Positions 23,141 to 31,647 of a DNA stretch of 64,000 nt are shown one piece after another. Position numbers and translations under genes: made by a program. Below the pieces are notes generated by a model that was given only the letters and a program-made list of their open reading frames with translations, had not been told where the DNA came from and made no database searches. The first letter of the stretch is position 1. Each line of letters starts with the position of its first letter. The stretch comes from Thermodesulfobacteriota bacterium (GTDB lineage Bacteria > Desulfobacterota_D > UBA1144 > Nemesobacterales > UBA2774): the NCBI GenBank assembly GCA_040754335.1, contig JBFMCV010000001.1:62001-126000 (forward strand), read 5' to 3'.

Positions 23141-24361
23141 TCAATCGAATATCTCGTCGAGCCAGTCCAGTGCAACCGCTGCCGCAAAAGATGGGTTCCC
23201 GACCTGGCAGTGCGTGTCCGCGCCTTCGAAGTCCGTGAACTGGTATTTAGTCACGGGCCCGGGGACTTTTTCGGCGAACTCGTTGAATTGCTTTTCGGGC
23301 TCTCCGCCCTCGCCCGAGCCTTCGAGCGCGAGACAAGGGCATTTTATATTCTTTATAGCGTCGCCTACTGCGAATTCCCTGAGATAAATAAACGTATCCC
23401 TGAACGTGGGCTGACCGTAGCGAACGATGAGGTTCGTAGTCCTCGACTTCGCCTCGGGAGGGAATAAATCGTCCGGGATATTCGGAATGTCCTCCACTGC
23501 AAAATTCCGGTCGTCCGGTATGTCCGCGGGGTCGAATCCGACGAAAGCGCTAAGGTAGTCGTGAAGGTTAAGTATGGGCGAGTTCGGGATGAGGGCCTTA
23601 ATCCTAGGTTCGTACGCGGCAGAGCGGGTCGAGAAATATCCTCCAACGCTTATGCCCATGAGGGCGAGCTTAGAAGGGTCGATCTCAGGTCTGTCGATGA
23701 TAAAGTCAATTACAGTCTTCGTGACGTTCTCGAAATCGGGCTCGAAATGCGTGCGCGTAAAGAACCTGTAGAGGTCCATCTGACCGGGCCCGGCGTAGTG
23801 TACTACGTTGTATCCCCTCTCGAGAGCGGGGTACCCGTGCATCAGGTACTCCTCTTCGAGCGTGCCGTCGAATCCGCTGACTATGAGAAGCGTTTTCCTC
23901 TTCTGCGCTTCGAGGCCGGGCGACATGATGTAAACGGGGAGATCTATGTTCCTGTAGGTCAGCATCTCTTCCTCGAAAGTGTGCCAGACGTACTTCATGG
24001 CTTCGATAAAGCAGTCGCGGGACTTTATCCCGAGCTCCCTGTGCCTGGGGTCGAGCGGGCTCGTGTAGTACTCGGCCGCGCGGAATGAGTTGGAAGCTTT
24101 CAGGAACATCTCGCGGGCGCTCACCGTATGGCCTTTCGATGCCCGTTTGTGCGCGTCTTTCATCTGCCACTCGGCGAGATTCGAGAACTCGTCGACCCAG
24201 CTCCCGGGGTCCCCGTCCTTGATGCGCCCCGCTGCCGAGAGGCATTCCCCGACGGACGCTCCCCCGAACGACGTCGAGCCCAATTGCCTCAGGAGCTGAA
24301 AGTCCATTTCCTCGTTCTCGAAACCTTTGACGCGTGTTTTGCTCCGTGTTATTTCAGCCAT
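23141..24361 (-). CDS. Alpha/beta hydrolase (FrsA / dihydroxypseudooxynicotine-hydrolase-like)
   Basis: 406 residues with an N-terminal helical region (about 1-135) and an alpha/beta hydrolase core. Visible are the nucleophile elbow GISVGGYF (Ser), LLIVSGFDGTLEEEYLMHGYPALERGYNVVHYAGPGQ around the oxyanion loop, and a late His in EGADTHCQVGNPS. The helical lead plus core matches the FrsA/DHPON hydrolase group of C-C or ester hydrolases. The substrate is unknown. GGAG lies 5 nt before the ATG. It is divergent from the GerW-like gene and followed by the VOC gene. Confidence 0.87.
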   Translation of the reverse strand: MAEITRSKTRVKGFENEEMDFQLLRQLGSTSFGGASVGECLSAAGRIKDGDPGSWVDEFSNLAEWQMKDAHKRASKGHTVSAREMFLKASNSFRAAEYYTSPLDPRHRELGIKSRDCFIEAMKYVWHTFEEEMLTYRNIDLPVYIMSPGLEAQKRKTLLIVSGFDGTLEEEYLMHGYPALERGYNVVHYAGPGQMDLYRFFTRTHFEPDFENVTKTVIDFIIDRPEIDPSKLALMGISVGGYFSTRSAAYEPRIKALIPNSPILNLHDYLSAFVGFDPADIPDDRNFAVEDIPNIPDDLFPPEAKSRTTNLIVRYGQPTFRDTFIYLREFAVGDAIKNIKCPCLALEGSGEGGEPEKQFNEFAEKVPGPVTKYQFTDFEGADTHCQVGNPSFAAAVALDWLDEIFD

Positions 24362-24565
24362 GGGGGCTCCAAAAGTTTATAAATGCGGATTTATTATCGA
24401 TGTCGAGACGGATTAAATATAATGTCTGGCAGGTACTTTAACAACTGTTTAATACAATTTTCCAAGGCACTCCTGCTATATTTGTAGTAGTATTATATTG
24501 GTTGATGCACATATCGGCATAATTCGCGCACGAGCGGATTTCCGGATGGCGGAAGGGGGCAGCAA

Positions 24566-24910
24566 ATGACCATTAAAGATTTTTTCGATTCTCTTTCTGA
24601 GCGGATTCACGCAGGGGCGAGCGTAAAAGCGGTGTACGGCGACCCGATCGAGGCTCAAGGGAAGACGATTATCCCCGTGGCGAAGGTTATGTACGGTTTC
24701 GGCGGGGGATACGGCGACCAAAGGTCGGATAAGAAAGAGGGGTTGGACAGGGAAGGGGGCGGTGCGGGAGCCGGGGTACGGGCAAAGCCGGTCGGGGTTA
24801 TCGAAGTGACGGAAGAAGACACTCGTTTTATTCCATGTACGAGCGGGAGAAAGATAGCAGCTCTCCTGGCAGTCGGATTTATAGCCGGGTTTCTAATGGG
24901 CAGGAGATAA
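24566..24910 (+). CDS. GerW/YtfJ family protein
   Basis: 114 residues with the family pattern AGASVKAVYGDPIEAQGKTIIPVAKVMYGFGGGYG, a glycine-rich middle, VGVIEVTEEDTRFIP and a C-terminal transmembrane helix ending in RR (AALLAVGFIAGFLMGRR). GerW is a Bacillus spore-germination protein, but the family is widespread in bacteria that do not sporulate and its general role is unknown. AAGGGGG lies about 7 nt before the ATG. No sporulation gene is seen nearby. Confidence 0.9.
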   Translation: MTIKDFFDSLSERIHAGASVKAVYGDPIEAQGKTIIPVAKVMYGFGGGYGDQRSDKKEGLDREGGGAGAGVRAKPVGVIEVTEEDTRFIPCTSGRKIAALLAVGFIAGFLMGRR

Positions 24911-24951
24911 AAAGCCGGACCGGCTCATTCTTCCCTTGTGGCGACTTATTC

Positions 24952-25380
24952 TCACTTCCTCTCCCCTATAATCGTTACTATCAGCTTCCTCGGGCCGCCG
25001 TGGTTACGGTGCTCGCAGAGGTATATGCCCTGCCACGTGCCGAGATTGAACCTGCCGTCCTTCACGGGGACTGTCACGGAGCTACCGAGGATCGACGCCT
25101 TTATATGGGCCGGCATATCGTCCGGGCCTTCGAGCGTGTGCTCGTAGTAAGGGGCTCCTTCCGGGACAGATTCGTTGAAATAGGATTCGAAATCCACCCT
25201 GACTTCAGGCGATGCGTTCTCGTTTATCGTAAGCGAAGCGGAGGTATGACAGATGAATAAGTGCGCGATGCCTACCGAGTATTCGGACAACTCCCTCACT
25301 TGCTCGGCTATCTCGCGTGTGACGAGATGGAAGCCGCGTCTTTTCGGGGAGAGCGTGATTTCTTTCTGTATGCAGTTCAT
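24952..25380 (-). CDS. yjbQ: YjbQ family (UPF0047) secondary thiamine-phosphate synthase-like protein
   Basis: 142 residues, full length for the family. Conserved segments are HLFICHTSASLTINENASP, YYEHTLEGPDDMPAHIKASILG and LGTWQGIYLCEHRNHGGPR, which supply the conserved His and Glu residues. E. coli YjbQ has weak thiamine-phosphate synthase activity; the physiological role is unclear. It is 24 nt downstream of the SRPBCC gene and convergent with the GerW gene. No ribosome site is evident at the ATG. Confidence 0.92.
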   Translation of the reverse strand: MNCIQKEITLSPKRRGFHLVTREIAEQVRELSEYSVGIAHLFICHTSASLTINENASPEVRVDFESYFNESVPEGAPYYEHTLEGPDDMPAHIKASILGSSVTVPVKDGRFNLGTWQGIYLCEHRNHGGPRKLIVTIIGERK

Positions 25381-25404
25381 AAGCGGGGCAGGGGGATTAT
25401 GCTC

Positions 25405-25884
25405 TCATCCCCCTTTATCTTCAATTACGGCTGCGCAGAGCCTCCGGGCTAACCCCTCGGCTCCCCAGCTCATCACTATGTCGTGGTTCCATTTGAAGAG
25501 CGGCCTCGCAAGTGGGGCGATGAGATTCATCCAGGCTTTGGTGGTGTTAACCTGCCAGTCGTATCTTGCCGTCGTATATTCGCCGTCGTTTGATATATTC
25601 CATATGCCCCTGCCGTCTAATTCCCCTCTGGCAATGCCCTCCATGACCGACATAGGCTCGACGCGTACCGTTTCCATATCGAACGTGAGCCTGTATGGAA
25701 GCATGCTCTTCCACGTGTAGCGGCGTACGCTACCCACGCCCAGGCCGTCTCCCTTTTTAAGCTCAATGACTTCTTCAACCCCTTTCCACCATTCGGGCCA
25801 CCTCTCCGAATAGTAAATTTCGTTCCATACCTTGCCGAGGGGGGCTTTAATGCGCCAGGTCGTCACGAATTTATAATCGGCCAT
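25405..25884 (-). CDS. SRPBCC-family lipid/polyketide-binding protein
   Basis: 159 residues with the START/Bet v1-like pattern: [41 protein letters not shown], a central beta sheet ([31 protein letters not shown]) and a long C-terminal helix ([23 protein letters not shown]). It probably binds a hydrophobic ligand; no ligand can be named. AGGAAC lies about 9 nt before the ATG. It lies between hemH and yjbQ on the same strand. Confidence 0.87.
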   Translation of the reverse strand: MADYKFVTTWRIKAPLGKVWNEIYYSERWPEWWKGVEEVIELKKGDGLGVGSVRRYTWKSMLPYRLTFDMETVRVEPMSVMEGIARGELDGRGIWNISNDGEYTTARYDWQVNTTKAWMNLIAPLARPLFKWNHDIVMSWGAEGLARRLCAAVIEDKGG

Positions 25885-25936
25885 TATTGCAGGGTTCCTG
25901 AGTAATATATTTATTTCTATATTACGGATACTGCCC

Positions 25937-26869
25937 TCACTCGGATCTCCCGATAGTTCTTTTTACTTCGTCAGCCATCGCCTCTATGAATTTGGGGTCG
26001 TCGTTCACGGTTTGCGCTCGGATGAGCGTTATCCCCGCCTCGTCCGCGGCTTCCTTCGCCTCGATCCCTATATCGAACAGGACCTCCACGTGGTCGCAGA
26101 GGAACCCTATCGGCTGCACGATCAAATAACGCCCCCCTTCTTTCGCGATCTCTCTTATCACTTCGCATACGTCGGGCTCGAGCCAAGGGTCCTGGGGGCG
26201 TCCGCTCCTGCTCTGGTATACGAGCCTCCATTTATCGTGGTTGAGTCTCCCCGCGATGAGGCGCGCGGTTGTCGTGAGCTGCTCGACGTAGGGAGAGCTT
26301 TCCGCCATCGGGACGGGTATGCTGTGCGCGGAGAACAGTATAAGCGTGTCATTCCTCTCATCGGGCGGTATTTGCTCGAAGCATTCGGCTGCGCGATCGG
26401 CGGAATCCTCTATAAAAAGAGGGTGATCGAATAGGGGCGCGGTGTATTCGCATTCGATCTCGACGCCCGTTTCCGCAATCGCGTCCTCAATGTCCTTCAC
26501 GTATCTCTCCCAGCTCGCCTCGCACTGGTGAGCGGCCATTATCATCCCTATTGCTTTCTTGACTCCCCGATCAGACATATCTTTCAGGGTGTCGGGAATG
26601 AACGGGTGCCAGTTCCTCATGCCGACGAATACTGGGATCTTGCTCCCGTTTTCGGAGAGCGCGTTTTCCAGCCCCTTTGCCTGTTTATACGTATATTCGT
26701 TGATCGGAGACCTGCCGCCTATAAGCTCGTAATGGTGGGCTACCTCATCGAGCCTCTCTTTAGGAATGGGTCGCCCCTTCGCCACGAGCTCGAGGAAAGG
26801 GCGGATGTCTTCCGGTTTTTCGGGCCCTCCGTATCCGAGCAGCAGCACGGCATCGAACTTATTCCCCAT
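25937..26869 (-). CDS. hemH: Ferrochelatase
   Basis: 310 residues. It inserts Fe2+ into a porphyrin in the last steps of haem synthesis. Conserved catalytic segments are [10 protein letters not shown] (metal-binding His) and [16 protein letters not shown] (Glu). The opening [17 protein letters not shown] and the FLCDHVEVL block resemble the coproporphyrin-type enzymes of Gram-positives as much as the E. coli type, so the branch is uncertain. The ATG at 26869 has AAGGAAGG 9 nt upstream; that at 26875 is only 3 nt away. It lies 33 nt after the HemD-HemE fusion. Confidence 0.95.
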   Translation of the reverse strand: MGNKFDAVLLLGYGGPEKPEDIRPFLELVAKGRPIPKERLDEVAHHYELIGGRSPINEYTYKQAKGLENALSENGSKIPVFVGMRNWHPFIPDTLKDMSDRGVKKAIGMIMAAHQCEASWERYVKDIEDAIAETGVEIECEYTAPLFDHPLFIEDSADRAAECFEQIPPDERNDTLILFSAHSIPVPMAESSPYVEQLTTTARLIAGRLNHDKWRLVYQSRSGRPQDPWLEPDVCEVIREIAKEGGRYLIVQPIGFLCDHVEVLFDIGIEAKEAADEAGITLIRAQTVNDDPKFIEAMADEVKRTIGRSE

Positions 26870-26902
26870 CGTCATCGACCTTCCTTTATTGCCGGAGTCT
26901 TG

Positions 26903-28858
26903 TTATTTCCCCGCCGAGTATTCGTGCACCGTGTCCACGAGCGCGAGCACGTTGTCTACAGGCGTTTTCGGGAGTATGCCGTGGCCGAGGTTGAATATAT
27001 GTCCGGGCCTTCCCTCTGCCTTGTCGAGTATCTCCTCGGCTCTCTTCTTTATCTCGGAGTGTCCCGCATAGAGAACGACCGGGTCGAGGTTCCCCTGCAC
27101 CGCTACGTCGTAGCCGACCCTCTTCCAGGCCGACGCCAGGTCGACCCTCCAGTCGAGTCCGATGATGGAGCTCCCGCATTCCTTCATCATCTCGAGGAGA
27201 GCCGAAGTCCCTGTGCCGAAATATATCACGGGTACGCCTCTCCCGAGCGAGCCTATGAGCTTCGTCATGTGCGGCTGTACGAACTCTTTAAAATCGCCGG
27301 GCGACAGGCACCCGACCCAGCTGTCGAAAAGCTGAACGGCGTCCGAGCCCGACTCTATCTGTTTGTTCAGGTATCTGCCTGTGGCGTCCGTCAATATTTC
27401 CATGAGCGTGTGCCATGCGCCAGCGTCCTTGTACATGAGCTGCTTCGTGTTCTCGTAATTCCGCGAGCCCCCACCCTCTATGACGTAAGAGGCGATGGTA
27501 AAGGGCGCGCCCGCGAATCCGATAAGCGCCTTCTCCGGGTCAAGCGCACGGCGTGTTACGCTCACCGCGTCGTAAACGAATCTCATGCTCTCGGGGTTGA
27601 ATTCCCTCAAGCGTTCTATTGCGTTCCCCGAGCGCACGGGCCTCGGTATTCTGGGTCCTTCCGCCCTGGAGAACTCGAGATCCACTCCGAGCGGCTCGAT
27701 TATGAGCAGGATGTCCGAAAAAATTATTGCCGCGTCCACGCCGAGCCTGTCGACCGCGCTCAGGGTAACTTCCGCCGCGAGCTCGGGAGTTTTGCAGAGA
27801 TCGAGGAACGAAACCTTCGCCCGGAGCTCCCTGTATTCGCGCATGAACCTGCCCGCCTGGCGCATGAGCCAGACGGGCGTGTAGTCTGTCTTCTCCCTGC
27901 GGCACGCTTTCATGAACGCCGAGTTGTACGTTATATCTGTTCTCGTTTCTTTCTTATCCCCGTCCCAGACCATTTGAACGCGGTGCCAGCTGCTCGTGTC
28001 CACTCCGTTGCGGTGAGCTGTCCGTTTTTTCCTCAAGAGCTCGTTACCGCTCCTCGCCATCTCGCGTATAAGGTTCCCCATCTTGGGGCTGTCGGGTTCA
28101 TAGTCGGGGGAAAGGCCGAACCTCATGAGCGCTTCCGTCGTTGTCGGCCCTATGGAGCCTATAGCCACTTCTTTAAAACCCTCTTTGAGACTGTCCTCAA
28201 GCCCATCTTCTGAAGCTACCTTGAAGAGGTGGTAAATCTGTTGCGAGCTCGTAAAGAGGGATATATCCTCTTTTCTTTCCGAGATGGACCTTATAGCCTC
28301 GCGGAGCGGTTTCGTATCTTCGGGCAGGTCCCATTTATATACGGGGACCGCCGTCACGTAGGCGCCCCTTTGCTTTAGCTCCTTTAAGAATTCTTCGTTC
28401 GAGATTCCGTATTCCTGGACGGCGACGTTCTTGCCGCTGATCTCGAGTTCGCTGTCGAGAGTCGTAAGCACGTCGTGCCATGTGTTAGGCTCGGGGACAG
28501 TGATATCCGGTTTCAGTCCGAGCTCTCTGAGCGCGGCTACGGGCTTGGGGCCGCGTACGACGATGGTAGTGTCCTCCAGGGCTTTGACCAATTTATCGAG
28601 CGGATATCTGGTCGAGACCGCCTTGGCCAGCGCGCGCGTGCCCACTCCGGTCATAAGGATTACGATGTCGTATTTACCGGCGAAAAGTTTTTCAGCGAAT
28701 TTGAATACCTCGGTCGCTTCCTCAAACGGGACTTCCCTCATCGACGGGGCGACCCTGGGGACCCCCCCGTGATACTGTATCAGCTTCTCTATTTCCTGGG
28801 CTCTCCGGCTCTCAAACGCCGTGACCCTGAGTCCGTTGAAAGAAAAATTACTCGTCAT
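26903..28858 (-). CDS. hemDE: Fused uroporphyrinogen-III synthase / uroporphyrinogen decarboxylase (HemD-HemE)
   Basis: 651 residues combining two consecutive enzymes of haem synthesis. Residues about 1-285 are HemD-like: VTAFESRRAQEIEKLI, LMTGVGTRAL, DISLFTSSQQIYHLF, VAIGSIGPTTTEALMRFG. Residues about 305-651 are HemE: TPVWLMRQAGRFMREYRE (substrate-carboxylate Arg residues), FSDIL (catalytic Asp), GFAGAPFTIASYVIEGG, LFDSWVG and FNLGHGILPKTP. A lysine/arginine-rich linker joins them. Channelling of uroporphyrinogen III is plausible. There is no clear ribosome site, but a promoter-like sequence lies 27-54 nt upstream. hemH follows directly. Confidence 0.94.
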   Translation of the reverse strand: MTSNFSFNGLRVTAFESRRAQEIEKLIQYHGGVPRVAPSMREVPFEEATEVFKFAEKLFAGKYDIVILMTGVGTRALAKAVSTRYPLDKLVKALEDTTIVVRGPKPVAALRELGLKPDITVPEPNTWHDVLTTLDSELEISGKNVAVQEYGISNEEFLKELKQRGAYVTAVPVYKWDLPEDTKPLREAIRSISERKEDISLFTSSQQIYHLFKVASEDGLEDSLKEGFKEVAIGSIGPTTTEALMRFGLSPDYEPDSPKMGNLIREMARSGNELLRKKRTAHRNGVDTSSWHRVQMVWDGDKKETRTDITYNSAFMKACRREKTDYTPVWLMRQAGRFMREYRELRAKVSFLDLCKTPELAAEVTLSAVDRLGVDAAIIFSDILLIIEPLGVDLEFSRAEGPRIPRPVRSGNAIERLREFNPESMRFVYDAVSVTRRALDPEKALIGFAGAPFTIASYVIEGGGSRNYENTKQLMYKDAGAWHTLMEILTDATGRYLNKQIESGSDAVQLFDSWVGCLSPGDFKEFVQPHMTKLIGSLGRGVPVIYFGTGTSALLEMMKECGSSIIGLDWRVDLASAWKRVGYDVAVQGNLDPVVLYAGHSEIKKRAEEILDKAEGRPGHIFNLGHGILPKTPVDNVLALVDTVHEYSAGK

Positions 28859-28884
28859 TGTGGCTGGTTATAAATATATGTTTG

Positions 28885-28912
28885 AGTTTATCACAGTAAG
28901 GACGGCGGTCAA
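28885..28912 (-). promoter_or_regulatory. Possible promoter of the hemDE-hemH operon
   Basis: Read on the minus strand: TTGACC (28912-28907), a 16-bp spacer and TAAACT (28890-28885). The start codon at 28858 would be about 20 nt into the message. Confidence 0.4.
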
Positions 28913-28958
28913 TCACCGGGGGGACCGTACCAGCGGGAGCGTCGGTAATCTCTCCTCC

Positions 28959-28987
28959 TTGATATTAAACCCCTTATTTCATATAAT
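28959..28987 (+). promoter_or_regulatory. Sigma70-like promoter of the isomerase pair
   Basis: TTGATA (28959-28964), a 17-bp spacer and a consensus TATAAT (28982-28987), 34 nt before the ATG at 29021. Confidence 0.65.
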
Positions 28988-29020
28988 CCCCTTTACACGG
29001 ATGGTGCACGGAGACCGGGA

Positions 29021-29614
29021 ATGGGAAAGAAGGTCGAATTTTACTACGATTTCAGCAGCCCTTACACGTACATAGCCTCGACGAGGATAGAAAGGATATG
29101 CCGGGACAACGGGGCCGAGCTCGAATGGAAGCCCTTTTTGCTGGGCGGGCTCTTCAACGATACGGGAGTGAAACCCGCTGTAGAGATCGGCAACAAATTC
29201 GCGTATATAAAACAGGATACGCAGGATTCGGCGAAATATTACGGCGTCGATTTCAGATTCCCTGCAATTTTCCCCCTCAACTCCGTAAAGGCGATGAGAG
29301 GTGCTTTCGCCGCGGCGGAGAAGGGTAAGTTGGTCGAATACAACCACGAGATGTTCAGGCTGTACTGGACCGAAGGGAAAGACCTCAGCAAGGACGACGT
29401 GCTAAGGGAAGCGGTCGCCGGAATAGGCATCGACTCCGACTGGTTTATCGCGCGCATAGGGGAGCAGGAAATAAAAGACAGGCTCAGGATTGAGACCTCG
29501 AGCGCTGCTGCGCGGGGGGCTTTCGGTGCCCCCACAATATTCATCGGGGAAAAGATGTTCTGGGGGAACGACAGGCTCGATTTCGTGGACCGCTGGTTGA
29601 AGGGGAATTTGTGA
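29021..29614 (+). CDS. DsbA-fold 2-hydroxychromene-2-carboxylate isomerase-like protein, copy 1
   Basis: 197 residues of the DsbA/kappa-GST family: YYDFSSPYTYIASTRIERI at the N-terminus with Ser-Ser-Pro-Tyr in place of a CxxC motif, so no disulphide activity. A helical insert follows, then AAARGAFGAPTIFIGEKMFWGNDRLDFVDRWL with the cis-Pro loop. Related enzymes isomerise 2-hydroxychromene-2-carboxylate in aromatic degradation using glutathione; others are uncharacterised, and no aromatic-degradation genes are nearby. The next gene is a close paralogue, 45 nt on. Confidence 0.9.
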   Translation: MGKKVEFYYDFSSPYTYIASTRIERICRDNGAELEWKPFLLGGLFNDTGVKPAVEIGNKFAYIKQDTQDSAKYYGVDFRFPAIFPLNSVKAMRGAFAAAEKGKLVEYNHEMFRLYWTEGKDLSKDDVLREAVAGIGIDSDWFIARIGEQEIKDRLRIETSSAAARGAFGAPTIFIGEKMFWGNDRLDFVDRWLKGNL

Positions 29615-29659
29615 GCACTGCCCTGATAATCCTGCAATAACCGGTTCCGGAGAATAGCA

Positions 29660-30253
29660 ATGGGAAAGAAGGTTGAATTCTTTTACGATTTCACGAGTCC
29701 CTACACATATATTGCGTCTAAGAGGATAGAGAAGATATGTGAGGACAACGGGGCCGAGCTCGAATGGAAGCCCTTTTTCATGGGCGGCCTCTTCGTTGAA
29801 ACGGGCGTTAAAGCGCCAGTCGATATCGCCAACAAATTCGCGTACGTAAAGCAGGACACGCGGGACCTGGCGAAACACTACGGCGTCGACTTTAAATTTC
29901 CCGCGGTTTTTCCTCTCCACAGCGTAAAACCGATGCGGGGGGCTTTCGCCGCGGAGGAAAAGGGGAAATTGACGGAGTATACGCATGAAATGTTCAGGCT
30001 GTTCTGGACGGAGGGCAAAGACCTCAGCAAGGACGACGCGCTCATAGAAGCGGTCGCCGGCATAGGAATCGACCCCGTGTGGTTTATCGCACGCATAGGG
30101 GAGCAGGAGCTAAAAGACAGGCTCAGGGAGGAGACCTCGAAGGCGGCCGAGCGCGGGGTGTTCGGCGCCCCGACCATATTCGTCGGCGAGAAGATGTTCT
30201 GGGGTAACGACAGGCTCGGTTTCGTGGACGAATATTTGAAGGGGAAACTGTAG
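29660..30253 (+). CDS. DsbA-fold 2-hydroxychromene-2-carboxylate isomerase-like protein, copy 2
   Basis: 197 residues, aligning without gaps to copy 1 and strongly similar throughout (YDFTSPYTYIASKRIEKI; NGAELEWKPFFMGGLF; GVFGAPTIFVGEKMFWGNDRLGFVDEYL). The active-site Ser-Pro-Tyr is kept, with Thr instead of Ser before it. CGGAGAA precedes the ATG. The pair is a tandem duplication under the promoter at 28959; equal lengths and intact motifs suggest both are used, perhaps as a heterodimer since the family is dimeric (inference). Confidence 0.9.
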   Translation: MGKKVEFFYDFTSPYTYIASKRIEKICEDNGAELEWKPFFMGGLFVETGVKAPVDIANKFAYVKQDTRDLAKHYGVDFKFPAVFPLHSVKPMRGAFAAEEKGKLTEYTHEMFRLFWTEGKDLSKDDALIEAVAGIGIDPVWFIARIGEQELKDRLREETSKAAERGVFGAPTIFVGEKMFWGNDRLGFVDEYLKGKL

Positions 30254-30366
30254 AAAATTACGGTCGCTTGTATATCCCGTACGGGTTCCTGCTTCAATAA
30301 TCCCTGTTTTCATTTGAATTAATTCGTGTAAATTTTTACCGGCTTGCTCCAAGGAGAATTCAGAAA

Positions 30367-31623
30367 ATGCACCATTCCTATCGATACAGGGACGGCGAGC
30401 TCTATGTCGAGGACGTCCCCGCAAGAATGATCGCGGAAGCCGTCGGGACCCCGTGTTATGTGTACAGCTGCTCGGTGTTGAGGGACGCGTTCCTTAGCTA
30501 CAAGGACGCATTCTCCGGTATCGATCCGCTCATGTGCTATTCGGTGAAGGCGAATTCCAACCTCGCGGTCCTGAACGCGTTCGCGAGGCTCGGGGCCGGG
30601 TTCGATATCGTTTCTCTGGGCGAGCTCATAAGGGTCAAGCGCGCGGGGGGCGATCCGTCGAAGGTCGTATTTTCGGGAGTGGGCAAGACCGAAGAAGAGA
30701 TGAGGGTCGCGATCGAAGCGGGGATACTCTTTTTCAACGTCGAGTCCGTCGAGGAGCTCCGACTCCTCGACAAAGTGGGGAAAGAGCTCGGCAGGAAAGC
30801 GCCCGTCGCTCTCCGCGTCAACCCGGACATAGACCCGAAGACGCACCCCTATATATCGACCGGCTTCAAGAAGAGCAAGTTCGGCATCGAGATTGGACAG
30901 GCGGTAGAAGTCTACGAGGAAGCGAGCACTATGGAGGGCGTCAGGGTAACCGCTATCGACGCTCACATCGGCTCCCAGATATTCGAGCTCGCTCCGTTCG
31001 TCGATTCGTTAAGGAAGCTCGTGGACCTGGCCGACGGTCTCGTAGGCAAAGGCATCGGTATCGAATACATAGACATCGGAGGCGGCCTCGGGATAAGCTA
31101 CAAGATGGACGAGATACCTCCTCACCCGAAGGAGTATGCGGATGTGATTACGGGCCTCGTCGGTGGCAAGCCGTATAAGCTCGTGCTCGAGCCCGGGAGG
31201 TCGCTCGTGGGAAACGCCGGCATACTCGTGACAAAGGTCTTATTCCTGAAGGAAGGTACTGAAAAGAAATTCGTTATAGTCGACGCGGCGATGAACGACT
31301 TGATCCGTCCCGCGTTCTACGAGTCGTACCACGAGATACTGACCGTGAGCGGCCCGGCAAAGGCCGTAGAAAAAGTGGATGTCGTCGGCCCTATATGCGA
31401 GTCGGGCGACTTCCTCGCGAAGGACAGGAAATTCCCCCATGTAAAGAGCGGCGACCTGCTTACTGTGATGAGCGCAGGCGCCTACGGCTTCGTCATGTCG
31501 TCCAACTACAACACGCGGCCGCGCGTACCGGAAGTCCTCGTAAAAGGCGGCGAGTTCCGGATAGTCAGGAAGAGGGAGACCTACGACGAGATGCTCGGCG
31601 GGGAATCGATCCCCGACTTTTGA
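30367..31623 (+). CDS. lysA: Diaminopimelate decarboxylase
   Basis: 418 residues. It makes L-lysine from meso-diaminopimelate with PLP. Lys61 in CYSVKANSN forms the Schiff base. Other conserved sites are HIGSQI, DIGGGLGISY, LEPGRSLVGNAGILVTKV, GPICESGDFLAKDR (Cys of the facing subunit) and SAGAYGFVMSSNYNTRPR. AAGGAG lies about 10 nt before the ATG. Its last 100 nt recur as a degenerate remnant at 33191-33289, on the far side of the following acyl-CoA ligase gene. Confidence 0.97.
   Translation: MHHSYRYRDGELYVEDVPARMIAEAVGTPCYVYSCSVLRDAFLSYKDAFSGIDPLMCYSVKANSNLAVLNAFARLGAGFDIVSLGELIRVKRAGGDPSKVVFSGVGKTEEEMRVAIEAGILFFNVESVEELRLLDKVGKELGRKAPVALRVNPDIDPKTHPYISTGFKKSKFGIEIGQAVEVYEEASTMEGVRVTAIDAHIGSQIFELAPFVDSLRKLVDLADGLVGKGIGIEYIDIGGGLGISYKMDEIPPHPKEYADVITGLVGGKPYKLVLEPGRSLVGNAGILVTKVLFLKEGTEKKFVIVDAAMNDLIRPAFYESYHEILTVSGPAKAVEKVDVVGPICESGDFLAKDRKFPHVKSGDLLTVMSAGAYGFVMSSNYNTRPRVPEVLVKGGEFRIVRKRETYDEMLGGESIPDF
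31565..31595 (+). repeat. 31-bp direct repeat, copy in lysA
   Basis: A perfect 31-bp match to 33228-33258. It encodes RKRETYDEML near the lysA C-terminus. Flanking sequence on both sides also resembles the second copy but with mismatches. Confidence 0.95.
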
Positions 31624-31647
31624 TCTGGGGACGTAAAGGGGGCTTGA

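Noticed and set aside
24913-24925. AGCCGG-A-CCGGCT palindrome between gerW-like and yjbQ genes
   Set aside because: A loop of one base cannot form this stem as drawn and no T-run follows, so it is not called as a terminator.
26528-28213. 561-codon open frame on the plus strand
   Set aside because: Antisense shadow of hemDE and hemH. It is rich in Arg, His and Pro with no domain, and both minus-strand genes have clear catalytic motifs.
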